Source: Streptomyces sp. DI166 (GTDB lineage Bacteria > Actinomycetota > Actinomycetes > Streptomycetales > Streptomycetaceae). From it: a stretch of DNA of 64,000 nucleotides. This document shows, one piece after another, positions 16,764-25,431 of the stretch. Positions within the stretch are counted from its first letter, which is position 1; each line of letters starts with the position of its first letter. Position numbers and translations under genes: made by a program. Location: assembly GCF_900091315.1 (NCBI RefSeq), contig NZ_FLSP01000001.1, forward strand, positions 1 to 64,000. The letters are read 5' to 3'. The notes beneath the pieces were generated by a model. The model did not search any database, was not told the DNA's origin, and was given only the letters and a program-made list of their open reading frames with translations.

Positions 16764-17885
16764 ATGTCCTTCACTCCCTGGCTGTCCGCCGACGACTGCG
16801 ACCTGGACGACTTCCGCCGGCTCGTGGAGCGGACCTGCGACCCGGCCGACTTCCCGCATGCCGCCTCCGTCGAGCAGGGCGTACCGGTCTACGAGGGAAC
16901 CGCGGGCGGCGAGAAGCTGCGGGACGAGCTGGTGCGGGTGCTCACCGACGGACCCGGCGTCGTGGTGTTCCGGGGCGCCTTCCCGGAGGCCGCCGTGGAC
17001 CGGCTCACCGGGGTGTTCGAGGCGCTGATCGCCGAGCAGCGCGCCTCCGGTGCGACGGCCGGCGACCACTTCGCGCGGCCCGGCGCCAACGACCGGATCT
17101 GGAACGCCCTGGAGAAGGCGGCCCTGCACGACCCGGAGGCCTTCGCCGACTACTACGCCAACGACGTCCTCGCGCTCGTCTCGCACGCCTGGCTCGGCCC
17201 CGGCTACCAGGTCACCTCGCAGGTCAACGTGGTCAACCCGGGTGGCGCCGCGCAGACCGCGCACCGCGACTACCACCTCGGCTTCCTCTCCGACGAGGCC
17301 GCTGCCGCCTACCCCGCGCATGTGCACCGCCTCTCCCCCGTGCTCACCCTCCAGGGCGCCGTCGCCCACGGCGACATGCCGGTGGAGTCCGGGCCGACGA
17401 TGTACCTGCCGTACTCGCAGACGTACGAGCCGGGGTATCTGGCCTGGCGGCGCCCCGACTTCCAGGAGTACTTCGCCGCGCACCACATCCAGCTGCCGCT
17501 GGCCAAGGGCGACGCCGTCTTCTTCAACCCGGCGCTGTTCCACGCCGCGGGCACCAACCGCTCCACCGGCATCCGGCGTATGGCCAACCTGCTCCAGGTG
17601 TCCTCCGCGTTCGGGCGGGCCATGGAGACCGTGGACCGGGAGGCGGTCGTGAACGCCGTCTACCCCGTGCTGCTGGAACGCGGGGACGCGCCCGGCGTCG
17701 GCCATGTGATCGCCGCGAGCGCCGAGGGCTATCCCTTCCCCACCAACCTCGACAGCGACCCGCCCGTCGACGGACTCGCCCCGCCCTCCCAGGCGGACCT
17801 CGTACGCCGCGCCCTGCGCGAGTCATGGACCCCCGAGGCCCTCCGCGCGGAGCTGAGGGCCCACGCCGCGCGCCGCGCGAGCTGA
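16764..17885 (+). CDS. Phytanoyl-CoA dioxygenase-like Fe(II)/2-oxoglutarate oxygenase
   Basis: 373 aa. A jelly-roll 2OG oxygenase with the facial triad His167-x-Asp169 (AQTAHRDYHLGF) and distal His260 (FFNPALFHAAGTNRS), followed by Arg residues (GIRRMAN) suited to bind 2-oxoglutarate. PhyH family members hydroxylate diverse small molecules and are not restricted to phytanoyl-CoA. It is the first gene of a three-gene transcript with an SDR 15 bp downstream and a MocA dehydrogenase after that. The set suggests hydroxylation of a cyclitol or sugar derivative followed by two dehydrogenations. Start ATG 16764 follows GAGAGGACG. Confidence 0.85.
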   Translation: MSFTPWLSADDCDLDDFRRLVERTCDPADFPHAASVEQGVPVYEGTAGGEKLRDELVRVLTDGPGVVVFRGAFPEAAVDRLTGVFEALIAEQRASGATAGDHFARPGANDRIWNALEKAALHDPEAFADYYANDVLALVSHAWLGPGYQVTSQVNVVNPGGAAQTAHRDYHLGFLSDEAAAAYPAHVHRLSPVLTLQGAVAHGDMPVESGPTMYLPYSQTYEPGYLAWRRPDFQEYFAAHHIQLPLAKGDAVFFNPALFHAAGTNRSTGIRRMANLLQVSSAFGRAMETVDREAVVNAVYPVLLERGDAPGVGHVIAASAEGYPFPTNLDSDPPVDGLAPPSQADLVRRALRESWTPEALRAELRAHAARRAS

Positions 17886-17900
17886 AAGGAACCGCAGATC

Positions 17901-18677
17901 ATGGGACTTCTCGACGACAAGGTCGTCCTCGTCAACGGCGGCACCCAGGGTGTCGGTGCCGCCGTCGCACGCGCCGCCGTGCGCGAGGGGGCGACCGTGG
18001 CCGTCACCGGACGGCGTACCGGGCCCGGCGAGACGCTGGTCGCGGAGCTGACCTCGGCCGGGGGCAAGGCCCTGTTCGTCCGCGCCGACCTCGCCGACGC
18101 CGAGCAGGCCAAGGACTCCGTACGGCAGGTCGTGGCGGCGTACGGGCGTATCGACTGCCTGGTGAACGCGGCGGGGCTGACCAGCCGCGGCACCCTGCTG
18201 GACACCACGCCCGAGCTGTTCGACCAGCACATCGCGATCAACCTCAAGGCGCCCTTCTTCGCCATGCAGGCCGCGGTCGCGGACATGGTGGCCCGTGAGG
18301 CGCCCGGCACGATCGTCAACGTCATCACCTCGTCGGCGCACGGCGGGCAGCCCTTCCTGGCCCCGTACGTGGCCGCGAAGGCGGGGCTCGCCGGGCTCAC
18401 CCGCAACGCCGCCCACGCCCACCGCTACGACCGGATCCGGATCAACGGCCTGAACATCGGCTGGACCGAGACCGAGGGCGAGGACGCCACCCAGCGCGCC
18501 TTCCACGGCGCCGGGGACGACTGGCGCGAGCGCGCCGCCGCCCGGCTGCCGATGGGCAAGCTCGGCCAGCCGGACGAGATCGCCGACTTCGTCGTCCTCC
18601 TGCTGTCCGACCGGTCCGGCGTGGTCACCGGTTCGGTGATCGACTGGGACCAGAACGTCCTCGGTGCCCTCGACTGA
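17901..18677 (+). CDS. Short-chain dehydrogenase/reductase
   Basis: 258 aa. Classical SDR with a cofactor motif NGGTQGVGAAVA (G-x3-G-x-G, with Asn in place of the usual Thr), an NAAG-type sequence (CLVNAAGL), and catalytic Tyr156-x3-Lys160 (APYVAAKAGLAG). The residue before the Tyr is Pro-rich and the expected Ser lies in VNVITSSAHGG. It belongs to the PhyH-SDR-MocA operon, 15 bp after the dioxygenase with AAAGGA upstream. It probably oxidises a secondary alcohol made or exposed by the dioxygenase; the substrate is unknown. Confidence 0.88.
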   Translation: MGLLDDKVVLVNGGTQGVGAAVARAAVREGATVAVTGRRTGPGETLVAELTSAGGKALFVRADLADAEQAKDSVRQVVAAYGRIDCLVNAAGLTSRGTLLDTTPELFDQHIAINLKAPFFAMQAAVADMVAREAPGTIVNVITSSAHGGQPFLAPYVAAKAGLAGLTRNAAHAHRYDRIRINGLNIGWTETEGEDATQRAFHGAGDDWRERAAARLPMGKLGQPDEIADFVVLLLSDRSGVVTGSVIDWDQNVLGALD

Positions 18678-18705
18678 CCCTCACCGCAATAGGAGCTGCA
18701 CCCTC

Positions 18706-19710
18706 ATGCGTATCGGAATCCTCGGCCTCGGCCGCATCGGCGCCTTCCACGCCGAGACCCTCTCCGGACTCGACGCCGTCGACTCCCTCGTGCTCACCGA
18801 CCCGTTCGCGGACGCGGCGAAGTCCGCCGCCGAGCGGTTCGGCGGCGAGGTCGTCGACTCGCCCGAGGCCCTGCTGGCCGCCGGGGTGGACGGCATCGTC
18901 GTCGCCGCGGCGACCGACGCCCACCCCGCGCTGATCCTCGCCGGGGTCGAGGCCGGCATCCCCGTCTTCTGCGAGAAGCCCGTCGCCCGGACCATGTCCG
19001 AGGGCGTCCAGGTCCTCAAGGCCGTCCAGGACAAGGACGTGCCGATCCAGATCGGCTACAACCGCCGCTTCGACGCCGGGTTCGTCGCCGCCCGTGCGGC
19101 CGTGCGGGCGGGTGAGCTGGGCAAGCTGCACACCGTCCGCTCGACCACCCTGGACCCGGCGCCGCCGCCCGCCGGGTACATCGCCTCCTCGGGCGGCATC
19201 TTCCGGGACTGCTCGGTGCACGACTTCGACATCATCCGCTGGGTGACCGGCCGCGAGGTGACCGAGGTGTACGCCGTCGGCGGCAACCGGGGCGCGGAGT
19301 ACATCAAGGACGCGGGCGACGCCGACACCACCGGCGCGATCCTCACCCTCGACGACGGCACCCTCGCGGTGGTCTCCAACTCCCGCCACAACGCCCGGGG
19401 CTACGACGTGCGGATGGAGCTGCACGGCTTCACCGACTCCGTCGCCGTGGGCCTGGAGGACAAGCTGCCGCTGCGCTCGGTGGAGCCCGGGGTGACCTTC
19501 CCGGCGGGCACCCCGCACGACTTCTTCATGGACCGCTTCACCGCCGCCTACCGCGCCGAACTGACCGCGTTCACCGAGGTCGTGGCGGGCACCCGGCCCT
19601 CGCCCTGCACGGTCGAGGACGCCCTGGAGGCGGGCTGGATCGCGGAGGCGTGCACCCTGTCGATGCACGAGCACCGTCCGGTGCGCATCGAGGAGGTCCG
19701 GCAGGCGTGA
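18706..19710 (+). CDS. Gfo/Idh/MocA oxidoreductase, inositol 2-dehydrogenase-like
   Basis: 334 aa. N-terminal MRIGILGLGRIGAFHAE (NAD-binding GxGxxG), PVFCEKPVARTMSEGVQ with the EKP lysine, and IQIGYNRRFDAGFVAA. The RDCSVHDFDIIRWVTG segment gives the DxxxHD-type catalytic Asp/His pair of inositol dehydrogenases. It ends the LacI-controlled PhyH-SDR operon. The start at 18706 is fixed by AGGAG at 18691-18695 and by the conserved Rossmann N-terminus. Closest in character to IolG, but at least two other MocA-type genes are nearby, so the specific cyclitol cannot be stated. Confidence 0.85.
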   Translation: MRIGILGLGRIGAFHAETLSGLDAVDSLVLTDPFADAAKSAAERFGGEVVDSPEALLAAGVDGIVVAAATDAHPALILAGVEAGIPVFCEKPVARTMSEGVQVLKAVQDKDVPIQIGYNRRFDAGFVAARAAVRAGELGKLHTVRSTTLDPAPPPAGYIASSGGIFRDCSVHDFDIIRWVTGREVTEVYAVGGNRGAEYIKDAGDADTTGAILTLDDGTLAVVSNSRHNARGYDVRMELHGFTDSVAVGLEDKLPLRSVEPGVTFPAGTPHDFFMDRFTAAYRAELTAFTEVVAGTRPSPCTVEDALEAGWIAEACTLSMHEHRPVRIEEVRQA

Positions 19711-19717
19711 ACGTGCA

Positions 19718-19752
19718 GGCGCGCGGCCGGGGTCAGGTCCCGGCCGCGCGCC
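19718..19752. terminator. Bidirectional hairpin between convergent genes
   Basis: GGCGCGCGGCCGGG (19718-19731) pairs perfectly over 14 bp with CCCGGCCGCGCGCC (19739-19752). There is no T-tract, which is common for Streptomyces terminators. It serves both the MocA gene and the convergent VOC gene. Confidence 0.7.
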
Positions 19753-19756
19753 GCCG

Positions 19757-20167
19757 TCAGCCCGAGCGTTCACTGATGTTGACCATCCAGGGAACGCCGA
19801 ACCGGTCCGTGCACATGCCGAAGACATCGCCCCACATCTGCTTCTCCAGCGGCACCGACACCTGGCCGCCCTCGGAGAGCTTCTCCCAGTAGCCGCGCAG
19901 TTCGGACTCGTCGTCGCCGCTGAGGCTGACGGAGTACCGGTGCTCGCCGGGCTGTTCGCCCTCCGGGTTGTCGGCGCCCATCAGGGTGAAGCCGCTGGGG
20001 GTCTCCAGCATGCCGTGCATGATCTTGTCGGCCATGGGGCTGTCCTGCTGGCCGAAGTCGCCGTAGGAGTTCAGGTTCAGCTCGCCGCCGAAGACCTGCT
20101 GGTAGAACTCCATGGCCTGGCGGGCCTCGCCGGTGAAGGTGAGGTAGGGGTTGAGTCGCGAAGCCAT
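19757..20167 (-). CDS. PhnB-like VOC-fold protein
   Basis: 136 aa, a single glyoxalase/bleomycin-resistance fold of the PhnB/DUF1338-like group: NPYLTFTGEARQAMEFYQQV at the N-terminus and MWGDVFGMCTDRFGVPWM near the C-terminus. This group is abundant in actinomycetes and mostly uncharacterised; the old label '3-demethylubiquinone methyltransferase' has no support. GGGAGG precedes ATG 20167. It is monocistronic, between hairpins at 19718 and 20213, with no sign of involvement in the neighbouring catabolic genes. Confidence 0.85.
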   Translation of the reverse strand: MASRLNPYLTFTGEARQAMEFYQQVFGGELNLNSYGDFGQQDSPMADKIMHGMLETPSGFTLMGADNPEGEQPGEHRYSVSLSGDDESELRGYWEKLSEGGQVSVPLEKQMWGDVFGMCTDRFGVPWMVNISERSG

Positions 20168-20212
20168 CAAAGCCTCCCGAGTGGGGGAACGGTCATTGCT
20201 GTGCACGCTAAC

Positions 20213-20247
20213 GCGGGGCACTGACAACGGCCTGTCGAGTGCCCCGC
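20213..20247 (-). terminator. Hairpin terminator after the leftward inositol-type operon
   Basis: GCGGGGCACT (20213-20222) pairs with AGTGCCCCGC (20238-20247); inner GACA/TGTC extends the stem past a 1-nt bulge. It lies 7 bp downstream of the MocA gene stop and closes the operon that starts at 25177. Confidence 0.7.
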
Positions 20248-20254
20248 GCACGGC

Positions 20255-21268
20255 TCAGCGGTAGAAGTCCGGCCGCTCGGCGAGTTCCACCTCCACCCGC
20301 CCGCCCTCGTGCAGCGACCGCACCCCGGCGTCGCAGACCGCGGCGGCCGCGTATCCGTCCCACATGCTCGGCCCGGTCACCTCGCCGCGCCGGGTGGCGT
20401 CGACCCAGGCCTGGACCTCCCGGTCGTAGGCGGTGGCGAAGCGCTCCGTCCAGTCCTGGGCGATGCTGCCGCCCCAGCGTCCGGCCATGGCGGTGACCAG
20501 GGCGTGGCCGTCGCCGATGCGGGCGGTGCCGCGTTCGCAGACCGTCTCGGCCTGTACCTGGTAGCCGAAGCCGCAGTTGACGAAGATCTCCACGTCCGCG
20601 AGGGCTCCCGAGGCGGTCTCCATGACCACGAACTGCGGGTCCGCGAGGCCCTCGGGGGCGTTCGCGGACGGGGTGGGCCGCAGCACGGTGACGGCGGTGA
20701 TCTCGTCGCCGGTGAGCCAGCGGGTGGCGTCGACCTCGTGGGCGACGGAGTCGCTGATCAGCATCTCGGAGGTGAAGAAGGAGGCGCTCGCGACATTGCG
20801 GTGCCGCTGGTGCAGCATCAGCGGCCGGCCCAGCTGCCCGGTCTCCAGCAGCGCCTTCAGACTCGTGTACTCGGGGTCGTAGCGGCGCATGAAGCCGACC
20901 TGGACGCGGCGCCTGCCGTGGGCCTGTTCGGCCTCGACAAGGCGCAGCGCGGAGGCGGCGTCGGGGGTGAGGGGCTTCTCGCACAGCACCGGCAGGTCGC
21001 GGGCGAGGGCGGCGGTGATCGCCTCCTCGTGGGCGGGGCCCGGGGAGGCGACGAGGACGGCGTCGACCCCGGCCGACGCCATCGCCGCGACGGGGTCGGT
21101 GTGCGCGGCGCAGCCGTCGACGCGGGCGGCCACGGCCTTGGCCCGCGCCTCGTCGACGTCGGCCACGGCCGTGACCCGTGCCCCGCTGATCACCTCCTGG
21201 ATCCGGCGCACGTGGTCAGTGCCCATGCGTCCGGTGCCGATGACGGCGATGCCCAGGGGTGTGGTCAT
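20255..21268 (-). CDS. Inositol 2-dehydrogenase-like Gfo/Idh/MocA oxidoreductase
   Basis: 337 aa. [20 protein letters not shown] is the NAD motif, [20 protein letters not shown] carries the EKP lysine, [13 protein letters not shown] is the IolG-type sequence, and [19 protein letters not shown] carries the active-site Asp/His. This set is typical of myo-inositol 2-dehydrogenases. It is the last gene of a leftward run with an ABC importer and an inosose-type TIM-barrel enzyme, and it faces iolD, so oxidation of myo-inositol (or an isomer) to inosose is the most likely role. Confidence 0.85.
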   Translation of the reverse strand: MTTPLGIAVIGTGRMGTDHVRRIQEVISGARVTAVADVDEARAKAVAARVDGCAAHTDPVAAMASAGVDAVLVASPGPAHEEAITAALARDLPVLCEKPLTPDAASALRLVEAEQAHGRRRVQVGFMRRYDPEYTSLKALLETGQLGRPLMLHQRHRNVASASFFTSEMLISDSVAHEVDATRWLTGDEITAVTVLRPTPSANAPEGLADPQFVVMETASGALADVEIFVNCGFGYQVQAETVCERGTARIGDGHALVTAMAGRWGGSIAQDWTERFATAYDREVQAWVDATRRGEVTGPSMWDGYAAAAVCDAGVRSLHEGGRVEVELAERPDFYR

Positions 21269-21277
21269 GATGTCCTC

Positions 21278-22177
21278 TCAGGCGCCGCAGGACCTCAGGA
21301 ACTTACGGGTGCGCACCGCGATCGGCAGCGGCTTGTCCGGTTCGCAGGGGTACATGTCCTGCTCGACGATGGCGAACAGCTCCACCCCGAGTCCCTGGGC
21401 GGCGGCCAGCACCGGCTCCAGTTCCGGTACTCCGGCGGGCGGTTCGCACATCACGCCGCGCTGGACGGCCGGTCCGAAGGGGATCTCGTTCTTCACGACG
21501 TCCGCGAGGATCTCCGGGTCGACCTGCTTGAGGTGCAGGTAGCCGATGCGCTCGCCGTAGGTCTCGATCAGCTTGACGCTGTCGCCGCCGCAGTAGGCGT
21601 AGTGCCCGGTGTCCAGGCACAGGTTGACCAGGTCGGAGTCGGTGGAGTCGAGGAAGCGCTCGACGTGGGCCTCGGTGTCGATGTGGGTGTCGGCGTGCGG
21701 GTGGACCACGATGTCGAGGCCGTAGGTCTCCTTGACCTCGTGGCCGAGGCGTTCCATGCCCTTGGTGAGGTGGGCCCACTGCTCGGCGGTCAGCTCCGGG
21801 GGCTCCAGGATCTCGGCGGTCTTGTCGTCGCGCCAGAAGGAGGGGATGACCACCAGGTGCCGGGCGCCCATGGCCTGGGTGAGCGAGGCGACCTGGCTGA
21901 CGTGCTCCCAGGTGGATTCCCACACGGAGGGTCCGCGGTGCAGTCCGGTGAAGACGGTTCCGGCGGACACCTTCAGGTTCCGGCGGCCGATCTCGTCGGT
22001 GAGCCGGGCGGGGTCGGTGGGGAGGTAGCCGTACGGGCCGAGTTCGATCCACTCGTATCCGGCCTCGGAGACCTCGTCCAGGAAGCGTTCCCAGGGCACC
22101 TGCTGGGGGTCGTCGGGGAACCACACGCCCCAGGAGTCCGGGGCGGAGCCGACCCGGATGCGGTCCAGTGCCGCCAT
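21278..22177 (-). CDS. Xylose-isomerase-like TIM barrel enzyme, inosose dehydratase/isomerase type
   Basis: 299 aa. AP endonuclease 2/xylose isomerase-like barrel: RVGSAPDSWGVWFPDDPQQ at the N-terminus is the sequence style of IolE/IolI relatives, with metal-site segments DIVVHPHADTHIDTE, LCLDTGHYAYCGG and IGYLHLKQVDPE. The expected reaction is dehydration of scyllo-inosose or its isomerisation. Start ATG 22177, two bases after the ATPase stop, so the genes are coupled. Located between the importer genes and the dehydrogenase. IolE versus IolI cannot be decided by eye. Confidence 0.8.
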   Translation of the reverse strand: MAALDRIRVGSAPDSWGVWFPDDPQQVPWERFLDEVSEAGYEWIELGPYGYLPTDPARLTDEIGRRNLKVSAGTVFTGLHRGPSVWESTWEHVSQVASLTQAMGARHLVVIPSFWRDDKTAEILEPPELTAEQWAHLTKGMERLGHEVKETYGLDIVVHPHADTHIDTEAHVERFLDSTDSDLVNLCLDTGHYAYCGGDSVKLIETYGERIGYLHLKQVDPEILADVVKNEIPFGPAVQRGVMCEPPAGVPELEPVLAAAQGLGVELFAIVEQDMYPCEPDKPLPIAVRTRKFLRSCGA

Positions 22178-22179
22178 GT

Positions 22180-23076
22180 TCACGCCTTCCCTTCGGTGCC
22201 GGCCACGGGTGCGGTGAGGTCGTCCTCCTCGGGGAGTTCGTCGACGTCGACGCCCCGGACCTGTGACAGCTCGTGCTTGAGTGCGGCAAGTTCGGCGCCG
22301 CCGGCCATGTGGTTGGTGAGTTCTTCCAGGCTGACCTGGTCGCGCGAGGCGGACAGTTCCAGGGTGCCCAGGCGCAGCACGCTGAAGTGGTCGCCGACCA
22401 TGTAGGCGTGGTGCGGGTTGTGGGTGATGAAGATGACGCCGAGGCCGCGGTCGCGGGCGGCGGCGATGTACTTCAGGACCACTCCGGACTGCTTGACGCC
22501 GAGGGCGGCGGTGGGCTCGTCCAGGATGAGGACGCGGGCGCCGAAGTAGACGGCGCGGGCGATGGCCACGCACTGGCGCTGGCCGCCGGAGAGGGTGCCG
22601 ATGGGCTGTTCCAGGTCGTCCAGGACGATGCCCATCTCCCGCAGTTCGTGGTCCGCGGTCTTCTTCATGGCGGCGATGTCGAGGCGCCGGATCGGCCAGG
22701 GGCCCTTGGTCATCTCGGAGCCGAGGAAGAAGTTGCGCCACACCGGCATCAGCGGGACAGTCGCCAGGTCCTGGTAGACGGTGGCGATGCCGCGGTCCAG
22801 GGCCTCGCGCGGGGTGGTGAAGCGCACCGGTTCGCCGTCGACGAGGAACTCGCCCTCGGTGTGCTGGTGCAGCCCCGAGACGATCTTGATGAGGGTGGAC
22901 TTGCCGGCGCCGTTGTCGCCGAGGACGCAGGTCACCTTGCCGGGGTGGACGGCGAGGCTGACGCCGTGCAGGGCGCGGATGTTGCCGTAGGACTTGCCCG
23001 CGCCGCGCAGTTCGACGATCGGCCGGTCCTGGGCGGGCTCCGTGTCCTTCAGGACAGCTCCGTGAGGGGTGGTCAT
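22180..23076 (-). CDS. ABC transporter ATP-binding subunit, simple-sugar (FrcA-like) type
   Basis: 298 aa. A single ABC domain with Walker [11 protein letters not shown]-loop [15 protein letters not shown], signature LSGGQRQ and Walker [15 protein letters not shown]. The one-domain arrangement matches FrcA-type rather than two-domain RbsA-type ATPases. The C-terminal about 40 residues are acidic and variable. ATG 23076 has GGAGG eight bases upstream. It lies between the permease gene and the inosose-type enzyme in the same transcript, so it should energise uptake of inositol or a related sugar. Confidence 0.92.
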   Translation of the reverse strand: MTTPHGAVLKDTEPAQDRPIVELRGAGKSYGNIRALHGVSLAVHPGKVTCVLGDNGAGKSTLIKIVSGLHQHTEGEFLVDGEPVRFTTPREALDRGIATVYQDLATVPLMPVWRNFFLGSEMTKGPWPIRRLDIAAMKKTADHELREMGIVLDDLEQPIGTLSGGQRQCVAIARAVYFGARVLILDEPTAALGVKQSGVVLKYIAAARDRGLGVIFITHNPHHAYMVGDHFSVLRLGTLELSASRDQVSLEELTNHMAGGAELAALKHELSQVRGVDVDELPEEDDLTAPVAGTEGKA

Positions 23077-23081
23077 TGCGG

Positions 23082-24161
23082 TCACCTCCGGGTCGCCGTC
23101 TGGCGGACCCACAGATTGATGAGCGTGGCGCCGAGGAGCATCACGCCGAGGAAGGCCTTGAACCAGTCGGGGTTCCAGCCGGCGTAGACGATGCCCTGCT
23201 GGACCATGCCGAACATGAACGCGCCGAAGACGGGGCCGATCGCGGAGCCGTAGCCGCCGGTCAGCAGACAGCCGCCGATGACGGCCGCGGCGATGTAGAT
23301 CAGCTCCTGGCCGACGCCCTCGCCGGACTGCACGGTGTTGAAGGAGAACAGGTTGTGCATGCCGACGAACCAGGCGCCGAAGCCGACCAGCATGAACAGC
23401 GAGATCTTGGTGAAGGTCACCGGCACACCGACGGCGCGGGCGGACTCCTTGTTGCCGCCCACGGCGAAGATCCAGTTGCCGTACTTGGTGCGCAGCAGCA
23501 CCCAGGTGGCCAGGGCCGCGAAGACCAGCCACCACACGATGGTGATCTTCACCTGGACGCCGCCGACCTCGAAGGAGGAGGCGAAGAGGGCCTTGGCCTG
23601 CGAGAAGCCGTCCATGTTGCTGATGTCGTCGGTGGCGACGTTGCCGGTCACCCACTTGGTGATCGCCAGGTTGGCGCCCTGGAGGATCAGGAAGGTGCCG
23701 AGGGTGACCAGGAAGCTGGGCAGGCCGGTCTTGACCAGCATCCAGCCGTTGAAGAAGCCGATACCGAGGGAGACGGCGAGGGCCACGATCACGCCGACCC
23801 ACACGTTCATGGTCAGCTGGTAGCTGATCATGCTGGCGGTGAGCGCCGAGGTGATCACGGCAACACCGGCGGACAGGTCGAACTCCCCGCCGATCATCAG
23901 CAGGGCCACGGGCAGCGCCATGATCCCGATGGTGGACGACTGGTAGAGGATGTTGGCCATCGCTCCGCCGTCGCGCACCGGCGGTGCGGTGATCAGGAAG
24001 AAGACCAGCACCGCGACCGCGCCCAGGAAGACGCCGACCTCGGGGCGGGCGAGCAGCCGGAGCGCGAGGGAGCGCTGGGCCGTCCGCCCGTCGGTCTCCT
24101 TGGAGCCGGGGGCCGGCGGTGTGGTCACCGCCGGATCGGCATGCTGGGTCATGCTCATCAC
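23082..24161 (-). CDS. ABC transporter permease, RbsC/FrcC type
   Basis: 359 aa with about 9-10 transmembrane helices. Family features include [20 protein letters not shown] in helix 3, [20 protein letters not shown], and the EAA-like cytoplasmic segment [16 protein letters not shown]. These are the branched/simple-sugar (BPD_transp_2) permease motifs. The start overlaps the 3' end of the binding-protein gene by 4 nt. It forms one importer with 22180 and 24158; no second permease is present, so it presumably acts as a homodimer. Confidence 0.93.
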   Translation of the reverse strand: MMSMTQHADPAVTTPPAPGSKETDGRTAQRSLALRLLARPEVGVFLGAVAVLVFFLITAPPVRDGGAMANILYQSSTIGIMALPVALLMIGGEFDLSAGVAVITSALTASMISYQLTMNVWVGVIVALAVSLGIGFFNGWMLVKTGLPSFLVTLGTFLILQGANLAITKWVTGNVATDDISNMDGFSQAKALFASSFEVGGVQVKITIVWWLVFAALATWVLLRTKYGNWIFAVGGNKESARAVGVPVTFTKISLFMLVGFGAWFVGMHNLFSFNTVQSGEGVGQELIYIAAAVIGGCLLTGGYGSAIGPVFGAFMFGMVQQGIVYAGWNPDWFKAFLGVMLLGATLINLWVRQTATRR

Positions 24162-25177
24162 CGAGTGCCCTTCGAGGCGAACCCGGCGACGGCGTCGACG
24201 TTGGACTTGTCGACGAAGGCCGGGCCGGTCAGCACCGGCTGCTCACCGCCGCCCATGTAGTTGCCGTTGTTCTTGTAGAGCCACAGCGAGTCGATGGCCA
24301 GGTAGCCCTGGAGGTAGGGCTGCTGGTCGACGGCGAACTCGATGGTGCCCTTGCTGATGGCGCCGGTCAGGTCCTTGTTGAGGTCGAAGGTGGCGACCTT
24401 GGCCTTGCTGCCGGACTCCGACACCGACTGCGTCGCGGTCAGCGCGAACGGGGCGCCGAGCGTGACGATGTAGTCGATGGCCTTGTCCTCGGCCAGCTTG
24501 GCGGTGATCGTCGACTTCACCGAGGGCATGTCGGTGCCGTTGACGTTGAGCGTCTCGACGGTTCCGGAGAAGGTCTTGGCCACACCGTCGCAGCGCTGGG
24601 TGAGGCCGATGTTGCCCTGCTCCTGGATGACACAGACGGCCTTCTTGGCGCCTTCCTCGTTCAGGCGCTTGCCGAGCGCCTCACCGGCGACGGTCTCGTC
24701 CTGGCCGAAGAACTCCATCAGGCCGAGCTTCTGCCACTCGCTGACGCCGGAGTTGAGGCCGACGACGGGGATGCCCGCCTTGTTGGCCTTGGCGATGACG
24801 TCCTTGAGGGCGTCGGGCTTGGCGAGCGTGACGGCGATGCCGTCGACCTTCTGGTCGATGGCGTTCTGCACGAGGTTGGCCTGGGTGCCCGCGCTGGGGT
24901 CGGCCGTGTAGATGAGCTTGACGTTGTCCTTGGCGGCGGCGGCCTCGGCTCCCTTGCGGACGATGTCCCAGAAGGTGTCGCCCGGCGACTGGTGGGTGAC
25001 GAGGGCGACCGTCATCCGCGGGGTGTCCGCCTTGCCCGCGGCGGCCCCTTCAGCGCTTTCCTCGGCCTTCTTGCCGCCGGAGTCACTGGAGCAGCCGGCA
25101 AGGGCTAGAGCGGCCGCGGTGGCCAGGGCCACGAAGGGCGCGATTCTGCGGGAGCGGGAGTGCGAAGAGCGGTCCAT
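24158..25177 (-). CDS. Sugar ABC transporter substrate-binding lipoprotein
   Basis: 339 aa. A lipoprotein signal peptide with a twin Arg N-region and lipobox LAGC (Cys29), then a charged linker and a periplasmic-binding fold of the ribose/galactose group ([53 protein letters not shown]). It is the first gene of the leftward importer/inositol operon, with its own TTGACA/TTGGAT promoter upstream. The substrate is inferred from context as inositol or a related sugar. Confidence 0.92.
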   Translation of the reverse strand: MDRSSHSRSRRIAPFVALATAAALALAGCSSDSGGKKAEESAEGAAAGKADTPRMTVALVTHQSPGDTFWDIVRKGAEAAAAKDNVKLIYTADPSAGTQANLVQNAIDQKVDGIAVTLAKPDALKDVIAKANKAGIPVVGLNSGVSEWQKLGLMEFFGQDETVAGEALGKRLNEEGAKKAVCVIQEQGNIGLTQRCDGVAKTFSGTVETLNVNGTDMPSVKSTITAKLAEDKAIDYIVTLGAPFALTATQSVSESGSKAKVATFDLNKDLTGAISKGTIEFAVDQQPYLQGYLAIDSLWLYKNNGNYMGGGEQPVLTGPAFVDKSNVDAVAGFASKGTR

Positions 25178-25243
25178 CTTTCCTGCACCTCACTGTGCGA
25201 CGGGGGAACGACGGGAAAGAAACGCCTGGTGCGTTGGTCCCGG

Positions 25244-25272
25244 ATCCAATCCCTTGCGGAGCCCGCTGTCAA
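25244..25272 (-). promoter_or_regulatory. Promoter of the importer operon
   Basis: On the minus strand, -35 TTGACA (25272-25267), 17-nt spacer and -10 TTGGAT (25249-25244). It is the best sigma-70-like promoter in the divergent region. Confidence 0.7.
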
Positions 25273-25309
25273 TACTTTGTTAAGACATCATTTCACAAGC
25301 AGGTCCGAA

Positions 25310-25354
25310 TGTAAGTACAAACTATTGACAGGGCTGAGGCAAGGGGCCTACACC
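25310..25354 (+). promoter_or_regulatory. Promoter and dyad upstream of iolD
   Basis: -35 TTGACA (25325-25330) with -10 TACACC (25349-25354, 18-nt spacer). TGTAAGTACA (25310-25319), an imperfect 10-bp dyad, lies just upstream, between this promoter and the divergent one. The two -35 boxes are only about 52 bp apart, so one regulator could control both directions. Confidence 0.55.
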
Positions 25355-25431
25355 TGGGAGACGGCGGAATCGATCTACCCGCTGCCGTTCGGCGTATCCC
25401 TGCCGGGCGCGGACCTTGAACGGAGCTTGAG

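Noticed and set aside
25273..25324. Riboswitch or attenuator in the iolD divergent region
   Set aside because: No stable hairpins or T-tract. The AT-rich content is better explained by two close divergent promoters.
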